A DNA stretch of 64,000 nucleotides. It comes from Saccopteryx bilineata (taxonomy: Eukaryota > Chordata > Mammalia > Chiroptera > Emballonuridae). A program made the translations under genes and the position numbers. The DNA is taken from NCBI RefSeq assembly GCF_036850765.1, contig NC_089495.1, positions 199,276,847-199,340,846 of the forward strand. Direction: 5' to 3'. Below, piece after piece: positions 22,456 through 33,560 of the stretch. The notes below the pieces were generated by a model. It was given only the letters and a program-made list of their open reading frames with translations. It was not told the origin of the DNA and ran no database searches. Every line of letters starts with the position of its first letter. The stretch's first letter is position 1.

Positions 22456-23265
22456 AATGTGCAAAAGTGGTGCATGCCCAGGGACTTCCTACACTGGGCC
22501 TCAAACATCTGGCCTGATGGGGTCCCTAGACAGGACCACGAGGGCTGACCTCGTAGGTCAGTGCGGAGGTCTCAGCGTGAGGGAGAGTGAGGACGATGGC
22601 TGAGCTCAAACCTCACAGAATGCCGCCCTAACTAGGAAGCAAACCTTTCCATGTTTGGCAGAGGAGGGAGGGAGACAGATGAGATGCTAACTTGAGTTGA
22701 CAAGAGAAATATGTATTCCGTTGGGAAGATCTTAATATTATAATTTGGGTCCAAAAGACATCCGTCCAAAAATTCATCAACTCAGAATGAGGCTCTTCTT
22801 GAATTATCAGAACAACTTGTGCTTAGGAGTCGTTAGAAGCCAGAAGCTGGATGGAACAAGGGCGTTGAAATGTCATTTAAGGCACTGGCGCAATCAACAG
22901 TTTTCTCTTCCCTCTTCCTGTATCCTGCTTCAGAAAAGGAACACACCCTCCCACTAAGGCTGCACAGACTCCCAACCACCTGTTCCTACTGAGGGAAGCC
23001 CGGATCCTGAGACCGGTGCTGCAGCTGTCCACAGAATGAGCTGCAGGCTGATTGAGCTCGTTGCAGTTTTCCTTGAGCTAGGGGTTGATGAAAAAGAAAC
23101 GTTCACTATATCATAAGTGCGATTCTACTGCATCAACGGACCCTTATCCCTAGAAGCGAAACATCTGTAGGTTTATAAAGGAAATCAAAAGGAAAAGTGA
23201 CCCACGGTGTGGTTACCCCAGCTGTCCTGTGCCCTGCATCTTTCTAATTAGTCCAAACTGGTTAG
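22456..23265. other. Unique non-coding stretch
   Basis: No recognisable feature beyond short open frames. Confidence 0.35.
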
Positions 23266-23267
23266 AA

Positions 23268-23740
23268 CAGTGTGCTATTATTCATAATAGCCAAAATGTG
23301 GAAACAACCCAAAGGTCCATCAACTGACGAATGGGTACACAAGATGTGGTATCTCCATACAATGGTATATTATTCAGCCATAAAAGGAAATAGAGAACTG
23401 AAATGTGGTGGAACAAGGGTGAACTTTGAAACATTAAGCTTAGTGAATGAAGAAGGCAGACCCAAAGGACCATGTGTTGTATGATCCCTTTTACTTGAAG
23501 TGTTCAGTAGAAAGAAAATAGATTAATGGTTGCCACCTGGGGAGGGGAGGTAGGACTCAGGAGTGACTGATATAGGATTTGAGGATTCTTCTCAGGAGGA
23601 TGGAAATTTGGGGGAATTAGATACTAGAAGTAGATGGTTGCAGAACTTTTTGAGTATATTAAATGCCACACAACTGTATGTTTTCAAATGTTGGATTCTA
23701 TGGTATGTGAATTATATCTAAATTAAAAAAAAAAACTATT
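23268..23740 (+). mobile_element. L1 LINE-1 3' end, old copy
   Basis: Starts in the end of ORF2 (ATTCATAATAGCCAAAATGT, CAACTGACGAATGGGTACAC, GGTATATTATTCAGCCATAA) and runs through a 3' UTR (TTGCCACCTGGGGAGGGGAG, GAATTATATCTAAATTAAAA) to an A-rich tail at about 23725-23736. It is 5'-truncated. Confidence 0.85.
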
Positions 23741-24536
23741 AGATTAGAGAAAATATTTCCTTTGGGAGATTGGGAGTGGATTGAGCCAACATGAGGACAT
23801 CCTTACATTTCTCAGAGAACCCCCTGGGAAGTAGCCATAGAGGGAAGAGAAAGCTCAAAGGTCATTTCTGGTTCACAAACCATTCATTCACTTATCAGAA
23901 ATAATTATGGAACACCTACTGTATATCAGGTTATTTGTTAAACACTGAGAGACAAGACTGGATGCTATTTTGGTCTGGTGTTGGGGACGGGTGTGTATAT
24001 AAAGGGAAAAAAGGGGGAATTTCAAATAAAGAAGTAGGCCACTCCTTGGGTCAAAATTTCCAAATTTCCATTCCAGATTTTGACTCACATAAGACAACAT
24101 ATTCTTTGACCAGAAAGGAAAGCGAGGGTTTACAAGGGAATTTTCCTGAGCCACCAAATGTTAGCCAAGACTAAGCCAACTGAGTCAAGAATATAGTGTG
24201 GCTCTTAATCTTACCTCTGTTGAGTATATTGAACACTTACTTCATTCTTCAACTATAGTTCTTATTCTTCAATATACTCAACATGATGCAGATTTTAAGC
24301 CAAGCAGGCATGCAATAAGACAGTTGGACCAGCCAGGAGGCGTAAGTTAAGAATAGAGAGGCAATGGGGCTCTAATACTCACATCCACCTTCTTCCATTG
24401 GAGGGGTAGCCCAAGCAGCTATGTACCAAAAGAACAATGAAGAACAAGTCGGAAGCAAAAATTGTATTATTAACAGCTAGACAAGTCAATTCCCCCAGTT
24501 CTATACCCCCCCACCTCATTCTGAGACACACTTTTT
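23741..24536. other. Unique stretch with a hairpin
   Basis: Ordinary AT-rich DNA. A weak L2/MIR-like tail is possible near 23880-23940. The inverted repeat at 24219-24282 is listed separately. Confidence 0.35.
24219..24282. repeat. Perfect 15-bp inverted repeat (hairpin)
   Basis: GTTGAGTATATTGAA at 24219-24233 is the exact reverse complement of TTCAATATACTCAAC at 24268-24282, separated by 34 bases. It is not flanked by T-runs that would suggest a terminator and is not part of a recognised element. Confidence 0.85.
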
Positions 24537-24539
24537 AAA

Positions 24540-24701
24540 GACTTTATTTATTTATTCATTTTAGAGAGGAGAGAGAGAGAGAGAGAAGGGAGGAGCAGGA
24601 AGCATCAACTCCCAGATGTGCCTTGACCAGGCAAGCACAGGGTTTTGAACCAGCAATCTCAGCATTCCAGGTCAACGCTTTATCCACTGCGCCACCACAG
24701 G
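24540..24701 (-). repeat. Bat tRNA-derived SINE, minus strand, with 19-bp TSD
   Basis: Left: ACTTTATTTATTTATTCATT tail, purine-rich GAGAGAGAGAGAGAGAAGGG, then AGATGTGCCTTGACCAGGC, and a tRNA-like head ending TTTATCCACTGCGCCACCAC. Flanked by a perfect direct repeat, CTGAGACACACTTTTTAAA, at 24521-24539 and 24702-24720. Confidence 0.9.
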
Positions 24702-24937
24702 CTGAGACACACTTTTTAAAAGTAGTTCATCACCTCCATTACTTCACCTCATTCTTATTCACACTCGGATCTCGTGTCTGCCCCCATCTCTCCACCAGGC
24801 CACATCTGGTTGTTTGTGCAAGGAACATGAGTCGCGATAAAGGCCTCTCATTCCCTCTGTTCATTTTATGGTTAGGATCTGTAATCCCATTGCTTCAATC
24901 TCCTAAATTTTCTCTCAGACACATCTCATACTGATTC

Positions 24938-25035
24938 ATGAATCTCAGTCCCAGGAATTCTGATTTCATCAGTGTGGGGCATAAAATTTTTCTGAAGTTC
25001 CCCCAATGATCCTAAGGTGCAGCAAACTTGAGAAC
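24938..25035 (+). mobile_element. MER20-like hAT fragment
   Basis: CCCAGGAATTCTGATTTCAT, CAGTGTGGGGCATAAAA and GATCCTAAGGTGCAGCAAAC followed by TTGAGAAC follow the 3' half of MER20. Short and diverged. Confidence 0.5.
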
Positions 25036-25735
25036 TTCATAGATACTGCAAACCATTCTCAGCTCTGGTTCTGAAAGGGAATCTGTTCTCTTATACCCTT
25101 CTGTGATAACCTCGGTGGCCAGCCAATCCAGACATTGGAAACTGTCAGCCTGGAATCTGAGGGACTGGTGGATCTCTCCTGCAAGTGAAACCTGAACAGG
25201 AAGTACATCTTCGTTCACGGTGTAGCCTCTCCTGTTATAAAGAATACCATGACAATCACATAAAGTCAAACTTACTTTCAACTCACCTTTAGAAGTTGTC
25301 CTCAATGAAGTGATCAGCACAGCTCATTTTTCCTCCAGCACCGAAACAGATCATTGTTTCTTCAGAAAAGTAATAGAAGGAATTGTCAGCGTATGTTTAA
25401 AAGATATGAAAACATGAATTATAAATACTAAAATGATAGCATCAGAAGCAGGCGGAAATTGTCAAGTGATTTGAAGTGGGCATGTAAATGTTTTTCTCCT
25501 CTTCATGTTATTTGAAAGCTACAACCACTAATCCAAAGTTGTTCTTACTCCTTCAAGTAAATGATCACAACGGACTATAATACATGCTCTCGGGGTCAGA
25601 TGTCTACAGGCAGCCAAAAGTGAAAGAGTTAGCAAAGGATTCTGGGAGATGAATTGTTCTGCATTTAAGGGCATTTCTCATACTAATGTTGCCCTGAAGT
25701 TTTAGTAAACCGTATCTGGTCATACAATATCATAC
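25036..25735. other. Unique non-coding stretch
   Basis: A 102-codon minus-strand frame (25012-25320) has no domain and partly overlaps a transposon fossil. Nothing else is seen. Confidence 0.35.
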
Positions 25736-25737
25736 TT

Positions 25738-25913
25738 TTAAAAAAAGTTATTGATTGATTTGAGAGACAGACAGAAAGAAACATCAATTTGTTGTTCCAC
25801 TCATTTATGCATTCATTGGTTGATTTCTTCTATGTGCCCTGACCAGGGATTGAACTCACAACCTTGGCATAGTGGGACAATGCTCTAACCAACTGAGCTA
25901 CCCAGACAGGACT
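25738..25913 (-). repeat. Ves-type bat SINE, minus strand
   Basis: AAGTTATTGATTGATTTGAG tail, AGACAGACAGAAAGAAACAT, CAATTTGTTGTTCCACTCAT, then the tRNA-like head TATGTGCCCTGACCAGGGAT and AACCAACTGAGCTACCCAGA. Flanks carry an imperfect duplication (ATATCATACTTTTA versus ATATTACACTTTTA). Confidence 0.85.
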
Positions 25914-26077
25914 GGTCACAGGATATTACACTTTTAGCACAGAATTCTATCCACTAACATAAATATTATTACAGCATTAGTCACAAATGATATTGGCCCA
26001 TGTCCTACCATCTACCTGTTGTCTTATCCTTATCGTGATCTGGTTGGTTCAGATGTTGTTTTAATCTGTTGGAGCTA

Positions 26078-26265
26078 AAATAGTAGCTAACACCTACAGA
26101 GGACTCCTTCACTAAGTGCCAGGCTGTCTCTGTGCTTGGAGTGCCTTCACTTGCTCTCCTCTCTGCAGTGAATCCAATTCTTACAACAGTCCTCTAAAGT
26201 GTATTGTTATACCCATTTCAGAGATGGAGAAGTGCCTCACAGGATCAGACTTCAATTCTGGTGAG
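26078..26265 (-). repeat. MIR SINE, antisense
   Basis: AGTAGCTAACACCTACAGAG, CACTAAGTGCCAGGCTGTCT, TTACAACAGTCCTCTAAAGT, ATACCCATTTCAGAGATGGA. Diverged. Confidence 0.7.
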
Positions 26266-26600
26266 ATTTTTAAGGTTGTTTTATTGCATCTGAAGTAAAC
26301 CATGAGTTGGTTCAACTGCTAATATATTTTAAGGCAGATCTATAAATCACAAAGTCACAGCAATTATAAAGAAGTCAATAAAATACCATATCTTAATGTC
26401 CAGCAAGCGGGGAGGGGTTTTGAAAGCACTTACACCACCCCTGTCACAGCAAAAGATAGACACTGGCTAATAGAACTCAGTTTATCACCTGTGGGTAAAG
26501 ACTAAAATGAATTAGAGATGTCCAGAGTGTCTCAGCAAAATGAAGGGACAGAGAACAAGGCATAAATTGAACCCACAAATGTCTTTTGTCTTAAATACTT
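26266..26600. other. Unique non-coding stretch
   Basis: Nothing recognised. Confidence 0.35.
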
Positions 26601-26604
26601 GTTC

Positions 26605-26995
26605 TCTATGGTCCATTCTACAAATACCAGCCAAAATGATACTTTCTATGCAAAAAGATCATGCTTGCCTTGACTAAAACACCCTCACCTCATGTTGCAT
26701 GTAGAATGCAACTGTACTGTGATTTACAAGACCTTCCAGGATCTGGCACCTGCTTACCTTTCCAGTCTCCATGGTCCTGTGTTTCACCCACACCGTAGAC
26801 TTTGGTTGCACTGTTTTCATTCTGCTTCTTCAATGGACCAACTTGGTTCCTTCCTGAAGGTCTTGGCTCTTACTGTTCCCTCTGCCAAGAGCGCTCTTCC
26901 CCAACTTTTCATAAAGCTTGCTGCTTCCTCCATTCAGGGCTCAAGTCTAATACAGCCTACTTAGCCTCTTCTTGGTTATAGCATCATAAGTTTAC
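26605..26995 (+). repeat. L2 LINE 3' region
   Basis: Sense L2 words in order: ACAAGACCTTCCAGGATCTG, CACCTGCTTACCTTTCCAGT, GAAGGTCTTGGCTCTTACTG, TTCCCTCTGCCAAGAGCGCT, CTTCCCCAAC. An open frame at 26692-26964 falls in it and has no coding meaning. Confidence 0.75.
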
Positions 26996-27003
26996 TTCCC
27001 ACT

Positions 27004-27159
27004 CTATCTCTCTATTTTCTATCTTTCTATTATTTGTCTATTCATCCATCTGTCTACCTATCTATTTATCTATCATGTATCTATTATCTATCTTTCTATT
27101 ATCTGTCTATTCATCCATCTGTCTATCTATCTATCTATCATCTATCTATTATCTATCTT

Positions 27160-27193
<34 letters not shown>

Positions 27194-27209
27194 ATGTATC
27201 TATCTATTC
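27004..27209. repeat. (CTAT)n tetranucleotide microsatellite
   Basis: About 200 bases of imperfect CTAT repeat. The purest run is at about 27161-27193. A frame through it encodes only repeated Tyr-Leu-Ser-Ile and is spurious. Confidence 0.95.
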
Positions 27210-27535
27210 CAGGGGTAGTCAACCTTTTTATAGCTACTGCACACTTTTGTATCTCTGTTAGTAGTAAAATTTTCTAACCATCCACCAGTTTCACAGTAAT
27301 GGTGATTTATAAAGTAGGGAAGTAACTTTACTTTATAGAATTTATAAAGCAGAGTTACAGCAAGTTAAAGCATATAATAATAATTACTTACCAAGTACTT
27401 TATGTCGGATTTTCGCTAAGTTTGGCAGAATAAATCTTTATAAAACAACTTACTATATGTAAGCACCCACTAGCACCCACCATGAAAGCTGGAGCGCCCA
27501 CTAGCGGGCAGTAGGGACCAGGTTGACTACCACTG
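27210..27535 (+). mobile_element. Non-autonomous hAT element, copy B, with 8-bp TSD
   Basis: 326 bases with the same terminal inverted repeats (CAGGGGTAGTCAACCT, AGGTTGACTACCACTG) and interior as copy A at 11913. It lacks a piece near the right end (between ACAACTTACTATATGTAAG and CACCCACTAG). The 8 bases on either side (ATCTATTC at 27202-27209 and CTCTATTC at 27536-27543) match at 7 of 8, so it inserted at the end of the CTAT microsatellite. A CTCF-like core lies at 27498-27512. Confidence 0.92.
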
Positions 27536-27664
27536 CTCTATTCCATCACTACTCAGACACTCATTAATATCCTCATCACACCAACATCTTTTTATATTTT
27601 CAATAACACATGTCATTGTCTCCAATTATCTTATTTACTCATTTATTTATTCATCTACTTTGAG

Positions 27665-27765
27665 TCATCTTGTTTGCAGATATATCTTCAATAAATACAG
27701 TATGTACCTGGCCCATAGTAGAAGCTTAATACATATCTGTTGAACACATAAATAGCTTTCTGAAA
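27665..27765 (+). repeat. L2 LINE 3' end
   Basis: TCTTCAATAAATACAGTATG, CCTGGCCCATAGTAGAAGCT, TAATACATATCTGTTGAACA is the L2 terminal pattern. Confidence 0.55.
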
Positions 27766-28435
27766 TGTATTTGAGAGACCTGATGGGAGATTTGATAAAG
27801 ATAGCAAGTACAACCCTTACCTGTCACAAAACTCCTAAATATAAGCCATAATACAAAAACTGGGGGAAGGGGACTTAGGAAGTAGAGGAGAGGCGGTGTC
27901 AAAAACGTCTGAGAGACAGGCGAGAAGGTCTGACTTCGTGCTTCTTCCTTCAAAGATCTCTTTGCCTCCGGGGGCTGGTCCAAATCAAGAATGGTGAACT
28001 TGGGGAAAGAGAGCTGTTATTTTAAATCTAAAGAAGCAGAAATGGAAGGTAAAAAAATTGGAGCCAAAACAATAAAAAAATAACCTGATATAAAAGAGGC
28101 CATCAGATTAAAACATATGTTTTATATTTTAAGATGTATTTTGTTCACCAACAAGATCAAACTGATCCTGCTCTTTGGTTGGCAAGAGTAGAGAGCGTCA
28201 GGAGCCGTAGAAACCAAATAGAGACACCCCCCCCCACCCTCCACCCTCCGACAGAGAAACTAAGTTCGCGTGCTCGGCCACGCTGCCTTTCAGGTTGGTT
28301 TTCTCTGGCTGACTTGGGATCCTTCGGAGCTGAATGTAGATTGACACTGAGCCCAAGGATAACAAGCCTGGAGCTGCACTGCTGCTTGAGGTGGCTTGGC
28401 TGTTAGAAGCCCCATTTCTGCCCACTGTTAAATAA
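27766..28435. other. Unique non-coding stretch
   Basis: Contains a C-rich patch at 28225-28250. No convincing exon. Confidence 0.35.
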
Positions 28436-28980
28436 TGCTTAAAACAGCTCCTTTTTCAAGATGTAATTTCTCTTTTAATCACTTTCAGATCCTGCAGGGG
28501 AACTTGAAAAGGAGACATCTTTAGTTCGACTTTGAAGTATGCTGTTTGTTTTTGGCTAACTGCAAATTAGCAGACATCTTCTTTGTTGATGTTTGTTATT
28601 GCCATTGTGTTTGGTGGTCTGTGTGGTCACCACTTAGAGTGAGAACAAATGCTCTGTGTGTGAAATTCTGGTCTCTAAACCAATGGGAAGGAGTGGGTAC
28701 CCCAGCAGCGGTATGGGTGCTGTGCCTGTCTCCAGCTCTGTTTCACCCACAGTTTGTCCTAAAAAACCCAAAGCACGTTTGGCCCTGAGCTCTTTCTCTC
28801 TTGATTTTTTAATCTTGCGAGCAATTTAAAGGAAATTCAATCCATATGTTTCTGATTCATTTAAATCACAAAAACATTGGGTTTTGAGAGTTATTTGATG
28901 TCCAAATGCCTTTTGAGACTTTTTAATAAACTGTCCAAGTCTTACTGCTTTAAAAACACATACTCACGTTTTGCCAGGGG
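28436..28980. promoter_or_regulatory. Candidate conserved non-coding block
   Basis: Repeat-free, AT-rich block with words such as TGTAATTTCTCTTTTAATCA, GGCTAACTGCAAATTAGCAG, TTGCGAGCAATTTAAAGGAA, CTGATTCATTTAAATCACAA. Texture suggests conservation. No coding frame. Inference only. Confidence 0.3.
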
Positions 28981-29635
28981 TGAGTGGATTCAGGCTCCAA
29001 AGGATTTGAATTGAATTAGAAATCCTGAACTCGTAAATTATGACCATGTTAAGATAAAGCCTGTGTCTACACAATACCCAAGCAGCCCAACAGCAAGCCA
29101 ACATGTGAGGTTGTCATCCAGATGTTGCACAACCTTGAATGCGTGGCAAAGCCTGAGCAAAACATCTGGATGGTTTACTGACTTTTTCCCTCTCTCTTCA
29201 GATGTTTGCTGTTAAGGACGTGGGCAGCAGCTGTCCGTCCTGGCACACTACGAGGAATTTATTGTAACAGAGTCTCTGTATTCATATGTGGTTCACAATG
29301 TTCATGGGAAGGGCTGGCAGTGAGAGAGGAACCTGCTCTTCTTTTTCAAAGCAGGTTGAGTTGAGCAAGTTGCAAGGTTTGGAGGGCTAAGAGGCTTTGG
29401 CAAATGTGTCTGAGTATTCCTCAAGAGGAGTGAGGAAGAAAGGGGAGTAGTTTAATAATGTGTCCTTTTCTATGTGGAAAGAATATGTGGTAAGGCAAAA
29501 ACCAATAAGAAGAAAGGCCTTTAAGATCCTTTCCCCTTATAGAAAGAAGATCTAGGAGTGCTACTTATAAAATAAAGGCGACTTCAGTCATTCATGAAAT
29601 AGAAAGAGTGGTAATCAACTAAAAACAGCAGGTTA
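28981..29635. other. Unique non-coding stretch
   Basis: No repeat or gene recognised. Confidence 0.35.
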
Positions 29636-29639
29636 AATG

Positions 29640-29785
29640 CAACTGTTTTCTTCATTATTTAGGAGAAGGAATTGAGGCTCTGAGAGGTTTTGAAACTCTT
29701 CCAAGGATAAGTCACTGGTACATGGGAAGTTTGGGTTTTGAACTCAGGCATCTGATGCCAAGGTCTGTGTTCTTTGCCAAAGTAG
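29640..29785 (-). repeat. MIR SINE fragment, antisense
   Basis: AATTGAGGCTCTGAGAGGTT, CCAAGGATAAGTCACTGGTA, TTTGGGTTTTGAACTCAGGC correspond to the antisense MIR core and tRNA-related head. Confidence 0.7.
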
Positions 29786-29804
29786 GAGATCAATAAACAG
29801 TGGC

Positions 29805-29827
29805 TGATTGATTGATTGATTGATTGA
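29805..29827. repeat. (TGAT)n microsatellite
   Basis: Nearly six TGAT units directly right of the MIR fragment. Confidence 0.9.
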
Positions 29828-29831
29828 CTGA

Positions 29832-30540
29832 AGCAGAATTCCAGGTGGAGGGTTGTCACCATCTGTCCTCATCTGTCATTAGGTTGCCATGTGAAATGAA
29901 GATTATTTATCTTACAGGAGCCAGCCCTTGTCACTGATCTTTCAGTGAAACTCCCGTCTAACCTGTCATATTAATGTTATTTTTGCCACTAAAAGTTTCC
30001 TGAGTAACAAAGAGATACTTGATTCCAATTACAACACCAAAAAAGAGACTATCTCCACAGAACACTGTGCATCCCACAGCTTTGGGATGCTTCGACAAAG
30101 TTTCCAACGAAAGGAAAAAGACAACTAAATTCAGACCGGTCTATATCTTTGTCCATGTAGCTTTCTTGGAAACCAAAAAGACAATTTGAGTTACGAATTT
30201 AATTTGACTCCTTGTCTAGGTTTCCCAGGAGTTTCACAGCCCTGTGATCTGGGATACTGGGTTATGGCACAGGGCTAGGGGAGGGAAGCCTTCAGAGAAG
30301 AGCGATAGCAAAGCCTCCTGGAGTGTGGCCTTGGAGACCCCAATCTTGTCTTTATTTTTTGCTTGGCCAGACAAGATTTAAATGGAGAAGAGAGTCTTCT
30401 TTCAAATGTAAAGACTGTTGCAAGGATCAGCAACAAACCTCTCCTTGCCCTCCCCACTTTCTGTCTGTGGGCACATTGAGGTTCTGGCCCTCCTGGGAGA
30501 AAGAGCACAAAGAATATGACCCATTCAGGTCCCTGATCCA
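29832..30540. other. Unique non-coding stretch
   Basis: Nothing recognised. Opposed open frames at 30275-30544 have no domain. Confidence 0.35.
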
Positions 30541-30544
30541 ATGA

Positions 30545-30830
30545 GTCCTCCCCAAAGAGATGCCCCTGACTCCCGCATCTAAAATTTCAAGCCCAGGCAT
30601 TCATTCTTCCTTCTCTGTTTTGTTTCCTTTGCTGTACTGGTCACCAGCGGAAATTATATTCTATTTTAAATTATGAACATTTTATCATCTGCCTCCCCAG
30701 CTAGAATGTCCATCAAAACCATGGTGTGGTTTTTTTTTTCCCATTCTTTTCTGTTCCCCATAACCCACAATAAATAGCACCTGTAACACAGGTACCCGAT
30801 ATTTCTTAAGTAAGTGAATGTATCATGTTA
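30545..30830 (+). repeat. L2 LINE 3' region
   Basis: CATCTGCCTCCCCAGCTAGA then ATGTCCATCAAAACC, AATAAATAGCACCTGTAACA and a TATTTCTTAAGTAAGTGAATG end follow the L2 terminus. Diverged. Confidence 0.55.
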
Positions 30831-31207
30831 AACTTTTTTGTTTCAGGATTGTTGACATCTTCCAAAAGCATCGAAGCTCCAATACTGTACTTAGGTGGAT
30901 TGACTTTATCAACAGTTATCACATTAAAAATAAAAACTGAGAAAAAAAGCTTAAAATTAAACCTAAATCTCAAAGAGACTCAAGTCATTTGAGAGAGGGG
31001 ACCATGCTGAAGAACGGGCTTGAAGAGGTGGTTCTTACGAGTCAGAGAAATTAGAGTAAGCAGAATAAAAGCAACTTTAGTAAGGAAGAAACTTCTCTCT
31101 CAAAAAATAAAATAGAAAAAGTAGGAATGAATACCATGTCTGGATTCTCAGTGAATGCTGTGGGCAGGAAAAATGTTTTCTGTTGCCTTTTTTTGTCTTT
31201 GTTTTTT

Positions 31208-31372
31208 TTCTATTTTTTAATTTTTTATTTTTATTGAATCCAGAGAGAGGAAGGGGGGTAAGGGGAAGAAGGAAGAATCGATCTGTTTCTGTATGTGTCC
31301 CAGCCAAGGACTGAACCATCCACCTCTTCATTGCAAGACAATGCTCCAGCCCAGCGAGCCATCCAGACAGGA
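31208..31372 (-). repeat. Bat tRNA-derived SINE, minus strand, diverged
   Basis: T-rich tail TTTTATTTTTATTGAATCCA, purine tract GAGAGAGGAAGGGGGGTAAG, TATGTGTCCCAGCCAAGGAC, then head ACAATGCTCCAGCCCAGCGA and GCCATCCAGACAGG. More diverged than the other SINEs here. Confidence 0.65.
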
Positions 31373-32045
31373 TGATTACTGCTGCGTTTTGTACACCTTT
31401 GGATTAACAGGGCCATGGGCATTTCTAGAAAAAAACAAACAAACTTTTCCGCTGCCATTGCATGGATGTCTGAAATTAACAGCAAGGTTTTCAGAGATAG
31501 GAAATACAACTACTCTACTGCCCAATGGAAAAGAATGGGAAGAACACGTGGCCTCTATTACATTCTCATGGGACTTCTCAGAAGAAATGAGGGGCATATG
31601 TTTGGTGAACTGCTCTGAGCTGTTATTCACAAGGTGCACACGAAACGGCAGCGGAGAAGCGCACTTGGAAAATATTTCCCACAGACAATCCTGTATTTTC
31701 TTTCAAACAAGTTTCAACTACCTCAAACCTTTGAAATCATATAAAGCATATTTCTTGTTGTCATTACACTTACTCTAGAAATCAGTAATAAAAACTAACT
31801 AAAAAACATTTTCATGTGTAAGTTAAGAAATTCACTCCTAAATAACCTGCACTCAAAATCAAAATTCAAGTTACAAAATACTTTAAATTAATGGAAATAA
31901 AAACTACATAAAAAACCTATGGAAAAATGTTGTGATGGATACATTTTCATGGGAAGAAACCTTAAAATACACAGCCTTTCCACCCATACTTTGAAAAAGG
32001 ATACTAAAAAAGACCAGAGAAAGTAAAAGAAATAAATTTTCACAT
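31373..32045. other. Unique AT-rich stretch
   Basis: A 161-codon frame (31293-31778) begins inside the SINE and is opposed by frames on the other strand. It is not regarded as a gene. Confidence 0.35.
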
Positions 32046-32046
32046 C

Positions 32047-32335
32047 CTGAGCAGGTGGTAGCACAGAGCATTTGATTTTTATGCAAAGTACCCAGGTTTG
32101 ATATCCCAAGGTCGCCAGCTTGAGTGTGGGCTTATCTGGCTTGAGCAAAGCTCACCAGCTTTAGCTCAATGAGCTCACTGGCTCGAGCAAGGAGTCAGCG
32201 GTCAGCTGTAGTTCCCTGGTCAAGGCACAATGAGAGAGCAGTCAATGAACAACTAAGGTGTCACAACAAAAAACTGATGATTGATCTGTGACCTGGCACA
32301 TAAAATTTTAAAAAAAAAATAAAAATAAAGAAAAA
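32047..32335 (+). repeat. Bat tRNA-derived SINE with long body
   Basis: Head CTGAGCAGGTGGTAGCACAG, TACCCAGGTTTGATATCCCA, then repeated GCTTGAG(C/T) and CTCACCAGCTTTAGCTC words, CCTGGTCAAGGCACAATGAG, TCAATGAACAACTAAGGTG, and an A-rich tail. Same subfamily layout as 8734-9024. Confidence 0.8.
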
Positions 32336-33160
32336 AATAAAATAAAATAAAATTTCAAAAAGAGGTGATTGAAGAAAGAGAATGGCTTTCTGGGAAAAAA
32401 AATTGTTACAGGTTTAAAATTGTCACAGAAAGTTTGAAAAAGCAAAGAGTCACTCCTGAGATCTGAACTGAAGTTCAGAAGGCCACTTAGAGGAGACACC
32501 TCAGAAATCAGGGCACAGATACATTCGTAAATACAAAAGAGTTAAAATTTTAAACAGAAATTCAGGGATGAAACGACAAGAGACTCAGAGATTAGATCCA
32601 GGGGTCTTAATAAGTAATTAGCAGGAGAGTTGAAAGGAGAACAGAAAATGGAGGGGAGAAAAAATAATCATCAAATAATAGAAGAACATTTGGAATAGAA
32701 GAACAAGCGCTTGCTGGTCTAGTCTTCAATCGGAAAGAGTTCACTGAGCCCCAGGCAGAACGAATAAAAAAAGACACACACCCAGGGTATCTCATGCAAG
32801 TCCCAGACTTCAAAGATAAAGAGAGATCCTTAAGAGTTCTGGAAAAGAAAACAAGATTTTTAAATGATTTTTACCCACCACCCTCAGGCTGGAGTAGCTT
32901 GGGGGAGCAAATGTTAAACATTTAACTAGTGTCTCCTGAGCTGGTGGAAATCAGAGCTGAAGGATCAGACAGATGAGTTAGGAGGGCAGCAGAAGGCGGG
33001 GGAAAGAGAGTCAATTGCGCAGAAGTTCCTTTCTTCTTCCTGGAAGAGCGGTAGAGTCCTTGGGGCGTTTTTTAAGACAGTATGTGACCCTGAGGTCATG
33101 GCTCCCATTTAAAAAGCATTGCTGGGTGAGCCTCGGTCACTTCTGGGAGAAGTTTTGTGT
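32336..33160. other. Unique AT-rich stretch
   Basis: Starts with an A-rich tract. No gene or named repeat. Confidence 0.35.
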
Positions 33161-33164
33161 GCAC

Positions 33165-33560
33165 ATTGTCTTCATTTGTGTTCACTGAGTAGTTAGTTAC
33201 TGTGCCCCAGATCGGGTCTAGGCTCTGGGAAGGGAGCTCTGAACAAGACAGATAAGGTTCCTGCCTTGACGGAGACCGAGACGAGTGAGCAAGTTGAGTG
33301 CATTAGCGGACAAGGTCACTGAAGACAGAAGTCAATGTTATCTAGGAAATACACAGTGATGTGGAGGAAAGAATGCAGGGTTATCAATATGGGACCGCGT
33401 GGTCCGGGAAGGAGCTGACATTCACCGGGACCCTGAAGGACAAGAATGAATTAACTAAGGAAAGAGAGCAGGGATCAAGGTCTCCAGGCAGAAGGAAGAG
33501 CTAGGGAAAGGCCGGAACAAGGAAGTTCAGGTAGTGTTAAGGATATAAGAAGTTCGTGGA
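33165..33560 (-). repeat. L2 LINE, antisense
   Basis: TGTTCACTGAGTAGTTAGTT, CTCTGAACAAGACAGATAAG, GTTCCTGCCTTGACGGAG, CTCCAGGCAGAAGGAAGAGC correspond to antisense L2 3' sequence. Decayed. Confidence 0.6.

Noticed and set aside
27034..27261. 75-codon Tyr/Ser/Ile-rich frame
   Set aside because: Translation of the CTAT microsatellite running into a hAT element.
31293..31778. 161-codon plus-strand frame
   Set aside because: Begins inside a SINE at a non-ATG codon and is opposed by frames on the other strand.
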